Part shown: positions 28,522-37,467 of the stretch, piece by piece
Numbering within the stretch: position 1 is the first letter of the stretch
Layout of the letters: every line of letters starts with the position of its first letter
Source of the DNA: Listeria booriae
GTDB taxonomy: Bacteria > Bacillota > Bacilli > Lactobacillales > Listeriaceae
Length of the DNA stretch: 64,000 bases
Direction: 5' to 3'
NCBI RefSeq assembly: GCF_000766865.1
Contig: NZ_JNFA01000001.1
Location: 62,001 to 126,000, forward strand
Made by a program: the position numbers and the translations under genes
Notes under the pieces: model-generated
What the model saw: the letters and a program-made list of their open reading frames with translations, nothing else
What the model was told of the DNA's origin: nothing
Databases searched by the model: none

Positions 28522-29184
28522 ATGAAACACATACTCGTTGTAGAAGACGATGCCAATATCCGCGATGTTACGTGTGCTTTTTTAGTCGATGAAGGCTATC
28601 AAGTAACCACATCAGAAAACGGTATGGAGGCATTTGGCTTTTTTGAAAATCAAACATTTGATCTAATTATTATGGACATTATGATGCCAAAAATGGACGG
28701 CTATACATTATGTGAGCTCATCCGAACGAAATCCGATACGCCTATTTTGATGTTAACAGCGCTCGGCGAAGAAGACTCTGAATTAAAAGGCTTCGAACTC
28801 GGCGCTGATGATTATATTCAAAAGCCCTTTTCCTATAAAGTGCTCATAAAACGTGTGGAGGCCTTGCTTCGTCGTGTACCAGCTAAACAGGAAAGCCCTC
28901 ATCTATTGCAAGTTGGCGATATCGCGCTGAACACCGACACTTTCCAAGTAACCGCGCGCGATTTCCCTGTAGAACTAACCCGCAAAGAATTCGATATTTT
29001 GCGACTATTAATGCAAAATCCAGGTCGCGTTTTCACACGTGAAATGTTGCTAGAACAAGCCTGGGACTACGAATACATTGTCGACACCAAAATCATCAAC
29101 ACGCATATCAAAAACCTACGCAAAAAACTGGCGACCGACAAAATCCAAACAGTAAGGGGTGCTGGCTATAAAATGGATTACTAA
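28522..29184 (+). CDS. OmpR-family response regulator
   Basis: A 220-residue two-component regulator. The receiver domain spans about residues 1-115 with the acidic pair Glu8/Asp9-Asp10, the phospho-acceptor Asp52 (LIIMDIMMPKMDGY), Thr and Lys in LMLTALGEED and DDYIQKPFS. The C-terminal winged helix (ELTRKEFDILRLLMQNPGRVFTREMLLEQAW) is OmpR/PhoB type. The histidine kinase gene overlaps its 3' end. It probably binds the CTCCACCT direct repeat before itself and before the ABC exporter. Confidence 0.92.
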   Translation: MKHILVVEDDANIRDVTCAFLVDEGYQVTTSENGMEAFGFFENQTFDLIIMDIMMPKMDGYTLCELIRTKSDTPILMLTALGEEDSELKGFELGADDYIQKPFSYKVLIKRVEALLRRVPAKQESPHLLQVGDIALNTDTFQVTARDFPVELTRKEFDILRLLMQNPGRVFTREMLLEQAWDYEYIVDTKIINTHIKNLRKKLATDKIQTVRGAGYKMDY

Positions 29185-30598
29185 AATACGCGCCAAAATC
29201 AGTGCGAAGATTTTCTTCATCACATTAGCCCTACTACTCGTCTTCACAGCACTAATTTACGCGATGCTACTCCTATTCCTACCGAATTTTTACTATGATT
29301 ATAAAAAGCAAAAACTAGAAGATGGGGCAAACCAAGTCGTTGAAGCATCGAAAAGCAATTCGCTCGAAGATGTTCAAGCTGCCATGGACAAGTTCGCAGA
29401 TAACAATAATATTTCACCATTTTTATTAAATAGCGCGGATCAAATTGTTTACATTCCGTATGTGATGCTACAGAGCGGTACTAATACCTTTACAACTACT
29501 GCCCCTGCTTCTCCGCTTGCTGTCTCCACACCAGAAACAGACGAAAGTACAAGCGTCCAGAAGAGCTTGAAGATTAATGGTGTCCCTTTTACCATGCAAT
29601 ACTTTATTAATATTCAGCCACTTACTGATATTTCCGCGGTATTATTACTTTTTGCACCTTATTTTCTGCTTTTTGTCGTCATTCTTAGTTTTATTTCCGC
29701 TTATTTCTTCTCCAGAAGGACGGTTAAGCCGTTACTTCGCATGAATATGGTGGCAAATAAAATGGCGCAACTTGATTTTTCCGAGGAGCTGCCGGTGAAG
29801 TCGACAGATGAAATTGGTCAATTGTCGCATCATCTCAATGAAATGGCGCGCGAGTTAGAAGGCACGCTCATCGATTTGCAAAAAGTGAATACGCAATTAG
29901 AAGCTGAAATCGCGAAAGAACGAGCGCAGGAAGAAACGCGTAAACAGTTTATCACAGCGGTTTCCCACGAACTCAAATCGCCCATCGCATCCGTTATGGG
30001 GCAGTTGGAAGCTATGATTCACCGCGTCGGTCCCTATAAAGATCGTGATACCTATTTAAAACGCTCCTATGAAACGATGGAACAAATGTCGGCACTCGTC
30101 CAAGATATGCTTGAAATTTCGCGTATTGATAGTCATGATTTTGAACGTAGCAAAACAACATTTGACCTCAGCGCCTTCCTGAGCGAATCTGTAGCGCAAG
30201 AACAATGGCATCCGGATGCTTCAAAGCGGCGTATTATCAATGAAATAACGCCAAATATAACGATCTATAACAACCAACCTCTCGTTGAAAAAGCAATTTC
30301 CAATGTCATTCATAACGCCTTTCAATATTCCCAAAACGACGACACCATTGCCATTTCCTTAAATGAATCCGCAACTGGATGGCATTTTTCGATTTATAAT
30401 GATGCGCCAGCAATCCCGACAGAAGAATTGGACAAGCTTTTTGACGCGTTTTACCGACTAGAGAAATCAGGCAATAAAGAGACTGGCGGCAGCGGCATTG
30501 GCCTATTCATCACCGCTACATTCCTCGAGAAGTCCTCCCTCTCCTACAAACTTGAAAATACCAAGCAAGGCGTTGCATTTCATATTTGGCAAAATTAA
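29159..30598 (+). CDS. Sensor histidine kinase
   Basis: A 479-residue membrane kinase. Two membrane helices (about residues 17-40 and 160-185) flank a 120-residue extracytoplasmic sensor of no recognised type. A HAMP domain follows, then HisKA with the phospho-acceptor His270 in AVSHELKSPIAS, then HATPase_c with the N box VIHNAFQYS and G box GGSGIGLFI. The GTG start overlaps the regulator gene by 26 bases; no strong ribosome site is seen, so translational coupling is likely. The partner ABC transporter follows at once. Confidence 0.9.
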   Translation: MLAIKWITKIRAKISAKIFFITLALLLVFTALIYAMLLLFLPNFYYDYKKQKLEDGANQVVEASKSNSLEDVQAAMDKFADNNNISPFLLNSADQIVYIPYVMLQSGTNTFTTTAPASPLAVSTPETDESTSVQKSLKINGVPFTMQYFINIQPLTDISAVLLLFAPYFLLFVVILSFISAYFFSRRTVKPLLRMNMVANKMAQLDFSEELPVKSTDEIGQLSHHLNEMARELEGTLIDLQKVNTQLEAEIAKERAQEETRKQFITAVSHELKSPIASVMGQLEAMIHRVGPYKDRDTYLKRSYETMEQMSALVQDMLEISRIDSHDFERSKTTFDLSAFLSESVAQEQWHPDASKRRIINEITPNITIYNNQPLVEKAISNVIHNAFQYSQNDDTIAISLNESATGWHFSIYNDAPAIPTEELDKLFDAFYRLEKSGNKETGGSGIGLFITATFLEKSSLSYKLENTKQGVAFHIWQN

Positions 30599-30620
30599 TC
30601 CATCAAAATTACATGTGAAG

Positions 30621-30652
30621 TACACCTAATCTCCATTTTCTTTGTGTAAAGT
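30621..30652 (+). promoter_or_regulatory. Second direct repeat and promoter, before the ABC genes
   Basis: TACACCT-AAT-CTCCATT repeats the periodic site seen before the response regulator, sharing CACCTAANCTCCA. A -10-like TAAAGT follows at 30647-30652, again 16 bases from the start of the second half-site. Conserved spacing argues for a common activator. Confidence 0.6.
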
Positions 30653-30684
30653 TAGTTTTATCAAAGAATTTGGAGGTTTTTTAT

Positions 30685-32112
30685 ATGGATTTTATCAGAA
30701 GAGCATGCATCAGTATTTGGGCGAAGAAAGGGAAATCATTCCTGATGCTCATTTTATTATTCGTCCTGTGCAGTCTTGTCTTTGCAGGATTCGCCATTCA
30801 ATCAGCAACACGAGCCAGCGAAGACATTGCAAGGAAGAAATTAGGTGGAGACGTAACTCTCACACTCGACATGGACAAACTCATGAAAAAGATGGAAGAA
30901 AGCAACGGCAACTTGGGTGAAGTCCCTCCCCTAACCCTTAAAGATATCGAAAAAGTGAAGAATCTAAAAGCCGTTGCGGATTACCAATATATCGTAGACG
31001 CCTTCGCTGCAAAAGTAGATAAAAGCCCTGTCAAAAGCGACAAAAAAGAAGGCGACAATCAAGCAGGCGGTATGGCAATAGCTGGTGGCGGCGGCAGCGA
31101 TGGCGAAGCAAAAATGCCCGACTTCGCAATGACAGGTACAAATAACACGAACAGCCTAGCAACGTTCAAAAATGGCAAAGAAAAAATCATTTCCGGTAAA
31201 CCAATTACAAACAAAGACAAGGGCAATCTCGCTCTCATCGAAAAACGTTTCGCCGATCAAAACAAATTAAAAGTAGGCGACACTTTCCAACTAAAAGACT
31301 TAGAAACGAACAAATCACAGAAATTCACCGTCCATGGCATCTACGAAAATAAAGAAGTATCCGGTTCACAGCAATTCCCAGTCGATTTCATGGAGCCAGC
31401 AAACAAAATCTACACAACCGTAGACGGAGCAATGCCGTTCTCTCACAACGGTAGCTTAGCTTCTGCAAAATATAGCATGACCGATCCGAAGCTAATTGAT
31501 TCTTTCAAAAAAGCAGCAGCCGATGTTAGTTCTGTTGACAAAGACTTTTATAAATGGGATGCAAATGACGCGGCCTACAAAACAATGATGCAGCCCATTC
31601 AAAATGTCGCCTCCTTTGCCAATATTATCGTTATTATTACAGCACTTGCAGGTGGACTTATTTTAGCATTACTCGTACTGCTTTCCATTCGTGAACGCCG
31701 TTTTGAAATGGGAGTTTTACTATCCTTAGGTGAAAACAAAGCCAAGCTAATCGGACAATTTCTTGTCGAAGTGATTTTGATTGGGATGATTGCTTTTTCT
31801 GCAGCTTGTTTAACGAGCGAAGCTATTGGCCAAACCGTGACAAATCAAATGCTTAACAAAGAAGTGCAACAAGCAAAAGACGAAGAAGCAAATACACCGT
31901 CTGGTGGCATGCAAATGGCTACTGTTATAGGCGGCGAACAAGATGATAAACCAAAAGGTGAAGTGATCGACAAAGTAGACGTCCACATTTCCCAACAAGA
32001 CATGGTAGAAGTCGGCGGAATTGGCTTACTTGTAGTCATTATCGCAACGCTCCTCCCTTGCCTCTTCATCATCAGACTACAACCAAAAATGATTTTATCT
32101 AAAAACGATTAA
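30685..32112 (+). CDS. ABC transporter permease (MacB/FtsX family)
   Basis: A 475-residue permease. One N-terminal helix (about residues 14-36) is followed by a large extracytoplasmic MacB-PCD-like domain (about 40-310, with a GGMAIAGGGGSDG low-complexity insert) and then three helices of the FtsX core with the LALLVLLSIRERRFEMGVLLSLG motif. Between the second and third core helices there is an unusually long hydrophilic loop (about 400-445). It pairs with the ATPase downstream and with the two-component system upstream, an arrangement common for export of antimicrobial peptides or envelope signals. The substrate is unknown. Confidence 0.88.
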   Translation: MDFIRRACISIWAKKGKSFLMLILLFVLCSLVFAGFAIQSATRASEDIARKKLGGDVTLTLDMDKLMKKMEESNGNLGEVPPLTLKDIEKVKNLKAVADYQYIVDAFAAKVDKSPVKSDKKEGDNQAGGMAIAGGGGSDGEAKMPDFAMTGTNNTNSLATFKNGKEKIISGKPITNKDKGNLALIEKRFADQNKLKVGDTFQLKDLETNKSQKFTVHGIYENKEVSGSQQFPVDFMEPANKIYTTVDGAMPFSHNGSLASAKYSMTDPKLIDSFKKAAADVSSVDKDFYKWDANDAAYKTMMQPIQNVASFANIIVIITALAGGLILALLVLLSIRERRFEMGVLLSLGENKAKLIGQFLVEVILIGMIAFSAACLTSEAIGQTVTNQMLNKEVQQAKDEEANTPSGGMQMATVIGGEQDDKPKGEVIDKVDVHISQQDMVEVGGIGLLVVIIATLLPCLFIIRLQPKMILSKND

Positions 32113-32128
32113 AGGACAGGTGACCCCT

Positions 32129-32806
32129 ATGGAAACAATTTTAACGTTAAATAATATTTCGTATCATTATCAATCTGGTGGTAAGCGCCAAGCTATTCTA
32201 GAAAATGCGAACTATGACTTCACAGCAGGAACGTTCTACACGATTCTCGGCCCATCTGGCTCAGGAAAAACAACGATGCTCTCGATTTCGTCTGGTCTTG
32301 ACGTACCGAACGAAGGCCAAGTATTATATCAAAAACAAAGTCTCGGCACATCACTCAGCCTACAGAAATATCGTAAAAACCATTGCGCCATCATCTTTCA
32401 AGCCTACAATCTGATACCATACATGACGGCCTTGCAAAACGTTATCACAGCAATCGGCATCCAACATCCCCGAATGAAAAACAAACGCGCCCATGCGGTC
32501 AAAATGTTAACCGAAGTAGGCTTAACGCCTGAACAAATGAAGCGCCCCGTCTTGCAACTAAGCGGCGGTCAACAACAACGTGTCACCATCGCCCGCGCCT
32601 TGTCTGGCAGTGCCCAAATTATTTTTGCAGATGAACCCACCGGTAATCTGGACGGAGAAACCGCCGATAAAATCATCTACTTGTTCAAAGCCCTCGCGCA
32701 TCAAATGGACAAATGTATCATCATGGTTACGCATGACAAAGCTATTGCTAAAGAATCCGATATCACCTTGACCTTAAAAAATAAACAACTAGTAGAAGTC
32801 CTCTAA
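32129..32806 (+). CDS. ABC transporter ATP-binding protein (LolD/MacB type)
   Basis: A 225-residue ATPase with Walker A GPSGSGKTT, Q-loop FQAYNLIPYMTALQNV, signature LSGGQQQRVTIARAL, Walker B IIFADEPTGNLD and the His switch VTHDKAIA. The GNLD form is characteristic of the LolD/MacB/FtsE branch that works with FtsX-type permeases. The ATG at 32129 follows AGGACAGG. It is 16 bases after the permease and ends the unit before a terminator. Confidence 0.92.
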   Translation: METILTLNNISYHYQSGGKRQAILENANYDFTAGTFYTILGPSGSGKTTMLSISSGLDVPNEGQVLYQKQSLGTSLSLQKYRKNHCAIIFQAYNLIPYMTALQNVITAIGIQHPRMKNKRAHAVKMLTEVGLTPEQMKRPVLQLSGGQQQRVTIARALSGSAQIIFADEPTGNLDGETADKIIYLFKALAHQMDKCIIMVTHDKAIAKESDITLTLKNKQLVEVL

Positions 32807-32813
32807 CTATGTG

Positions 32814-32843
32814 AGTCTCGTCCATCATTGGCGAGGCTTTTTT
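32814..32843 (+). terminator. Terminator of the ABC unit
   Basis: AGTCTCG pairs with CGAGGCT (one G-U) followed by six T residues. Confidence 0.75.
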
Positions 32844-32862
32844 GTACGCTCCTCGAAAAATA

Positions 32863-32917
32863 TGTTTAAACAAATTTCAAAAAAAAGCTTGCATAAGTTG
32901 TTTAAACAACTTATAAT
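32863..32917 (+). promoter_or_regulatory. treP promoter with two TreR operators
   Basis: TGTTTAAACA occurs at 32863-32872 and again at 32899-32908, the second inside a perfect 20-bp palindrome (32894-32913). The promoter -35 TTGCAT (32889-32894) and -10 TATAAT (32912-32917) enclose that palindrome with a 17-base spacer, so bound repressor would exclude RNA polymerase. Confidence 0.8.
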
Positions 32918-32925
32918 AAAACCAA

Positions 32926-32939
32926 TGAAATCGATTACA
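32926..32939 (+). promoter_or_regulatory. cre (CcpA) site of treP
   Basis: TGAAATCGATTACA fits the cre consensus TGWAANCGNTNWCA at every position and lies about 10 bases beyond the -10 box, a repressing position. Confidence 0.85.
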
Positions 32940-32972
32940 TTTTTGATTAGCTCAGAAAGAGGGGAATTTAAA

Positions 32973-34391
32973 ATGGTAAAGGTAACAAAGAAGAACGTCG
33001 CGGCAATTATTGCAGCAATTGGTGGCGAAGATAATATCAACATGGCAACACACTGCATCTCCCGACTCCGTTTTCAACTAAAAGACGAGTCAATCGTAGA
33101 TGAAGCAGCCTTAAAAGAAATCGATATTGTACGTGGTAATTTCAGCTCTAACGGGCAGTATCAAGTCGTTATTGGACAAGGAACGGTGGATAAAGCATAC
33201 GAAGAACTCATTCGCCAAACAAATGTCAAAGAAGTAACGACTGCCGAATTAAAAGAAGAAAACGCAAAGAAACTCAACCCATTGCAAAAAATCGTTAAAA
33301 TGCTGGCCGATGTATTTATTCCAATTTTGCCAGCGATTGTAGCTAGTGGTCTTTTACTTGGTATTAATAATGTTTTAGTTGGTGTTGGGATTTTTGTAGA
33401 AGGTAAGTCGCTTGTGGATATGTATCCAAATCTGGCGAGTATTGCTGGAATGATTAGTATGATTGCCGGGACAGCGTTTGCATTCTTACCGGCGCTCGTT
33501 GGTTGGTCTGCTGTGAAGTATTTCGGCGGGAATCCATTGATGGGGATTGTGCTTGGGTTAGTACTTGTAAATCCTGCGTTGATGAGTGCGTATGACATTG
33601 GTGTGAAGGAACCGCATTACTGGAATTTCTTCGGACTAGAAGTGGCACAAATCGGGTATCAAGGCCAAGTCTTGCCGGTATTAGTCGCTGCTTGGGTATA
33701 CGCGACGATTGAAAAAGGGTTGCGACGTGTCATTCCGGATGCGTTCCAATTACTTATTGTGGCGCCTGTGACGCTACTTGTGACGAGTGCCCTGTCGTTG
33801 ATTGCGATTGGACCGATTACGCTTGCTATTTCCAACTGGATTACAGATGGTATCGTGAACTTATCTAATATTTCGCCGATGATTACCGGGATTTTGTTTG
33901 GTGCTTGTTTTGCATTACTTGTTATTACTGGGATGCATCACGCGTTTCTGGCGGTTAACTTACAACTTATTTCAACAACTGGAAGAACGATGTTTTGGCC
34001 AATTCAAGCGTTGTCTGATACGGCGCAAGGTTCTGCCGCATTGGCAATGGCTTTTGTAACACGAGATAAAAAGAACCGTAGTATCGCGCTCACCTCTGCC
34101 CTCTCCGCCTATCTTGGGATAACGGAGCCGGCGATGTTTGGGGTCAACTTGCGAGCCAAGTATGCGTTTGTTTGTTCGATGATTGGTGCTGGTCTGGCCG
34201 GTGGTTTCATCGCTTATAATGGCGTTATTTCGCAATCGATTGGTGTCAGCGGATTGTTCTCGATTCTGTCAATTACAAGAGCGGGCTGGAGTGCCTATGC
34301 GATTGGGATGGTTATCGCGATTGGTGTGCCGTTTGTGCTCACTTTCATTATCGGTTTAGCAAGACGGAAACAAGGAAATGCAGGATTTTAG
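32973..34391 (+). CDS. treP: Trehalose PTS EIIBC component
   Basis: Imports trehalose and phosphorylates it to trehalose-6-phosphate. The 472-residue protein has an EIIB domain at residues 1-85 with the phosphorylated Cys28 in NMATHCISRLRF, and an EIIC domain of about ten helices from about residue 105, including the GITEPAMFGVN motif. No EIIA domain is attached; the shared glucose-type EIIA must come from elsewhere. The start at 32973 follows AGAGGGG; the longer frame runs back through the promoter. It overlaps nothing and is followed after 13 bases by treA. Confidence 0.93.
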   Translation: MVKVTKKNVAAIIAAIGGEDNINMATHCISRLRFQLKDESIVDEAALKEIDIVRGNFSSNGQYQVVIGQGTVDKAYEELIRQTNVKEVTTAELKEENAKKLNPLQKIVKMLADVFIPILPAIVASGLLLGINNVLVGVGIFVEGKSLVDMYPNLASIAGMISMIAGTAFAFLPALVGWSAVKYFGGNPLMGIVLGLVLVNPALMSAYDIGVKEPHYWNFFGLEVAQIGYQGQVLPVLVAAWVYATIEKGLRRVIPDAFQLLIVAPVTLLVTSALSLIAIGPITLAISNWITDGIVNLSNISPMITGILFGACFALLVITGMHHAFLAVNLQLISTTGRTMFWPIQALSDTAQGSAALAMAFVTRDKKNRSIALTSALSAYLGITEPAMFGVNLRAKYAFVCSMIGAGLAGGFIAYNGVISQSIGVSGLFSILSITRAGWSAYAIGMVIAIGVPFVLTFIIGLARRKQGNAGF

Positions 34392-34404
34392 GAGGATGTT
34401 TCAT

Positions 34405-36075
34405 ATGAATAACGAATGGTGGCAAAAAGGGACGGTTTATCAAATTTACCCGCGTAGCTTTTATGATACAAATGGAGATGGTATCGGCGACATCCGCGGT
34501 ATTATCGAAAAACTAGATTATTTAGCAAAACTTGGCGTGGATTTGCTTTGGCTAACGCCGATGTATGTCTCGCCGCAACGCGATAATGGCTATGACATTG
34601 CGGACTACTTCAATATTGATCCACAGTACGGGACGATGGCTGATTTTGATGAACTTTTAGAAAAAGCGCATCAGCGTGGGCTCAAAATTATGATGGATAT
34701 GGTAGTCAATCATACGTCCTATCAGCATCATTGGTTTCAGGAGGCTTTGAAGGGCGAGGATAATCCGTATCGTGATTATTATATTTGGAAGGACCCTGCG
34801 GCTGATGGTGGACCGCCGAATAATTGGTTGTCGAAGTTCAGTGGTTCGGCTTGGGAGTTGGACGCGGCGTCTGGTCAGTATTATTTGCACTTGTATGAGG
34901 TTGGGATGCCTGATTTAAATTGGGAAAATCCAAAATTGCAAGAGGAAATTTATAATATGATGGCTTGGTGGGGCGAGAAAGGAATCGATGGTTTCCGCCT
35001 CGACGTGATTAATAATATTTCTAAAAATCCGGATTTCCCGAACGATTCGTTGGCAACGGCGCAGGACGATGGGCGTAAGTTTTATGTGGACGGGCCGCAT
35101 GTGCATGAATATTTGCATCAGATGAACCGTCATGTGTTCGATAAGTATGGTTTGGTGACGGTTGGTGAGATGTCTTCTACGACGCCGGAACAATGTATTA
35201 AGTATACGAATCCGGAGCGTGAGGAACTGAGTATGGCTTTTAATTTCCATCACATGAAGGTGGATTATCCAGGCGGGAAGAAATGGGCGAGCGCGAAGTT
35301 CCAGTTGACGGACTTGAAGCGGGTTATGACGGAGTGGCAGTTGAAGATGGCGGCTGGTGGTGGCTGGAACGCCTTGTTCTGGACGAATCATGATCAGCCT
35401 CGTGCTTTGGCACGGTTTGCAAATGACACGGTGTACCGGGAACAGAGTGCGAAATTATTGGCGATTATTTTGTTCGGATTGCAGGGCACGACGTTTATTT
35501 ATCAAGGTGAGGAAATCGCGATGACGGATGCCAATTTTACGGATATTTCGCAGTATGATGACGCGGAGTCGCGGAATGCGTATGCGCACTTGCTTGCGGA
35601 TGGTGTGACGGCAGCCGATGCGTTGCAAATTTTGCGAGAGAAATCACGGGAAAATGCGCGGATTCCAATGCAGTGGGATGACACGCCGCATCATGGTTTC
35701 ACGTCTGGGGAGCCTTGGCTTGCGCCGATTCATGAGGACAACTGGACGGTCGACAAAGCGCTTGCTAATCCTGATTCGATTTTCTATACGTATCAGCATT
35801 TAATTGCGTTGCGTCGGGAGCATGCGATTTTTGCGAATGGTGATTTCCGGCTGCTCGATGCCGAAAGTGAAGTCATTTATGATTATGCGCGCGAATGGCA
35901 AAATGAGGCGCTAGTTGTCGTTGGTAATTTTAGCGAGAAAGAAATGGCGTGGCATGTGCCTGCACAGTATCAAAATAAGGATTGCGCAATTCTGGCATCT
36001 AACTATGGGCGCGAAACGTTAGAAAATCAGGTGACTTTGCAACCGTATGAAGCGCTGATGCTGCATTTAAAATAA
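34405..36075 (+). CDS. treA: Trehalose-6-phosphate hydrolase
   Basis: Phospho-alpha-(1,1)-glucosidase releasing glucose and glucose-6-phosphate from trehalose-6-phosphate. It is a GH13 enzyme of 556 residues with all three catalytic residues: Asp200 in GFRLDVINN, Glu255 in VGEMSS and Asp330 in WTNHDQPR. The N-terminal WWQKGTVYQIYPRSFYD is typical of TreA and related oligo-1,6-glucosidases; the PTS context favours TreA. The ATG at 34405 follows AGGAGG. It ends the treP-treA operon. Confidence 0.93.
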   Translation: MNNEWWQKGTVYQIYPRSFYDTNGDGIGDIRGIIEKLDYLAKLGVDLLWLTPMYVSPQRDNGYDIADYFNIDPQYGTMADFDELLEKAHQRGLKIMMDMVVNHTSYQHHWFQEALKGEDNPYRDYYIWKDPAADGGPPNNWLSKFSGSAWELDAASGQYYLHLYEVGMPDLNWENPKLQEEIYNMMAWWGEKGIDGFRLDVINNISKNPDFPNDSLATAQDDGRKFYVDGPHVHEYLHQMNRHVFDKYGLVTVGEMSSTTPEQCIKYTNPEREELSMAFNFHHMKVDYPGGKKWASAKFQLTDLKRVMTEWQLKMAAGGGWNALFWTNHDQPRALARFANDTVYREQSAKLLAIILFGLQGTTFIYQGEEIAMTDANFTDISQYDDAESRNAYAHLLADGVTAADALQILREKSRENARIPMQWDDTPHHGFTSGEPWLAPIHEDNWTVDKALANPDSIFYTYQHLIALRREHAIFANGDFRLLDAESEVIYDYAREWQNEALVVVGNFSEKEMAWHVPAQYQNKDCAILASNYGRETLENQVTLQPYEALMLHLK

Positions 36076-36078
36076 AGC

Positions 36079-36247
36079 TTTACTTTGAACGGCTTGCGTG
36101 TTACTATTAGTTTTATGCGATGAGCCTACAAGCAGTGTGAAATAATCACTGCCTACCCCTTAAACATCAATGCTTTGTGGAAGGCAGTTTAAGGGCGCTA
36201 TAAAAACAGGATTTCCAGTTTCTTATGAGACTGAAAATCCTGTTTTT
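36079..36247 (+). ncRNA. Candidate small RNA downstream of treA
   Basis: A TTTACT / TACTAT promoter pair (36079-36084 and 36102-36107, 17-base spacer) follows the treA stop. The predicted transcript, from about 36114, would contain a GCAGTG/CACTGC hairpin (36132-36152), a perfect 9-bp CCCTTAAAC/GTTTAAGGG long-range stem (36157-36195), and the terminator at 36202-36247. No open frame with a ribosome site lies within. It could instead be a structured treA 3' UTR. Confidence 0.45.
36202..36247. terminator. Bidirectional terminator treA / HAD gene
   Basis: AAAAACAGGATTT pairs with AAATCCTGTTTTT, with an inner CAGT/ACTG pair, between convergent genes. Confidence 0.85.
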
Positions 36248-36251
36248 TCAT

Positions 36252-37025
36252 TTATTCAAGTAATCCGCATAACCGCAAGCCTTTTGCGATGCCATCCTCG
36301 TTATTATTTGCTGTGATAAAGGCTGCTTTTTCCTTCAATGATGGTACGGCATTGTCCATCGCAACCGCATAATCCACCGCTTCAAACATCTCCAAATCGT
36401 TCATACCATCACCAAATGCATACGTTGGCACATCTTCAAATCCCATTACCTCTAATAATTTAGCAATCCCACGCGCTTTCGAACCGCCTTTTGGCACAAC
36501 GTCATTACTAAACGGCGTATTGCGTACAAATTGAAAATACGGATACCGCTCTGGGAAAAAGTCATCGCCCTGCTCTAACAACAGCAGTAACATATAAATT
36601 GGCTCTTTTAAATAAAGCTCGGCGTCGATTTCTGGTGATGCTTCGCCTAAATAACGATAATGCTTCTCCATAATCTCATTTTGCGCCGTCGCACGTATTT
36701 TTTCTTCCGTATAAAAAGCCATTTCGACACATTGTGACTGGGCGCCTTCGTGCAACGCTTTAATTTCCGCCACATCGATTGGATTCGTGTAAACTTCTTT
36801 GCCATCATACATCACATATTGGCCATTCATCGCAATAACAGAAGTCATTTTTGTCGCTTCAAGTACATGCTCGATTTCGCATAACGTCCGTCCAGTCGCA
36901 ATGATTGGCATAATATTTTTGGCACGTAATGCTTGTAACGCTTGGACAGAACTGGGCGCCACCACAGAATCGCTCGTCAGTAACGTCCCATCTAAATCAA
37001 AAAAACAAATAGCTGCTGGTTTCAA
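36252..37025 (-). CDS. Cof-type HAD phosphatase
   Basis: A 257-residue HAD-IIB phosphatase of unknown sugar-phosphate or flavin substrate. Motif I FFDLDGTLL gives the nucleophile Asp, motif II is PIIATGRT, and motifs III-IV are KARGIAKLLEVMG and YAFGDGMNDLEMF. The alpha/beta cap between motifs II and III is the Cof/YbiV type. TTG at 37025 is the start, preceded by AAAGGA. Transcribed toward the treA terminator. Confidence 0.85.
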   Translation of the reverse strand: MKPAAICFFDLDGTLLTSDSVVAPSSVQALQALRAKNIMPIIATGRTLCEIEHVLEATKMTSVIAMNGQYVMYDGKEVYTNPIDVAEIKALHEGAQSQCVEMAFYTEEKIRATAQNEIMEKHYRYLGEASPEIDAELYLKEPIYMLLLLLEQGDDFFPERYPYFQFVRNTPFSNDVVPKGGSKARGIAKLLEVMGFEDVPTYAFGDGMNDLEMFEAVDYAVAMDNAVPSLKEKAAFITANNNEDGIAKGLRLCGLLE

Positions 37026-37081
37026 AAAATCAAATCCTTTCCCGATTTCACTTCTTCCACCTTATCATATTTGAACCACAC

Positions 37082-37115
37082 AAAAAACCGATTCGCATTT
37101 GAGCAAACCGGTTTT
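37082..37115 (-). terminator. Terminator of the helix-turn-helix gene
   Basis: On the minus strand AAAACCGGTTT pairs with AATCGGTTTT and is followed by T residues. Confidence 0.75.
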
Positions 37116-37119
37116 ATTA

Positions 37120-37467
37120 TTAGTTATTGTTGTAATAGACATCGCCAATTTGTAGCATTGCGCTAATCGTATTGTACTTGTCATCACCGATATGAATTTT
37201 CTCGTCATCTTCTTGATAATGAATAGGCATCGATAACAATGTTTCTTTATCTTGTTTAAAGTAATGTGTATCCAAACCTAGCTTTTCTGTCACTCTAACT
37301 ATGTATTTATTGAATTTGGTATTACTTCTAACTTTGCCATTCAAAATCGCTTCCGCCGTGGCTTGTGAAAAATTAGTCGCCTTTGCAAATGAGCGTTTCG
37401 TAAAGCCGTTCAATCTTATATATAAATTAATATTTTCTGCGATTCGTTTCTTTTCTATTTTATCCAT
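37120..37467 (-). CDS. Small helix-turn-helix protein
   Basis: A 115-residue protein. Residues about 8-65 look like an XRE/lambda-repressor-type helix-turn-helix (INLYIRLNGFTKRSFAKATNFSQATAEAILNGK). The remaining 50 residues are acidic and unassigned. It could be a chromosomal regulator or a domesticated phage repressor; no phage genes flank it. ATG at 37467 follows GGGAGG. Confidence 0.65.
   Translation of the reverse strand: MDKIEKKRIAENINLYIRLNGFTKRSFAKATNFSQATAEAILNGKVRSNTKFNKYIVRVTEKLGLDTHYFKQDKETLLSMPIHYQEDDEKIHIGDDKYNTISAMLQIGDVYYNNN

Noticed and set aside
37120-37467. Prophage remnant suggested by the small helix-turn-helix gene
   Set aside because: No integrase, terminase, attachment repeats or other phage genes flank it.
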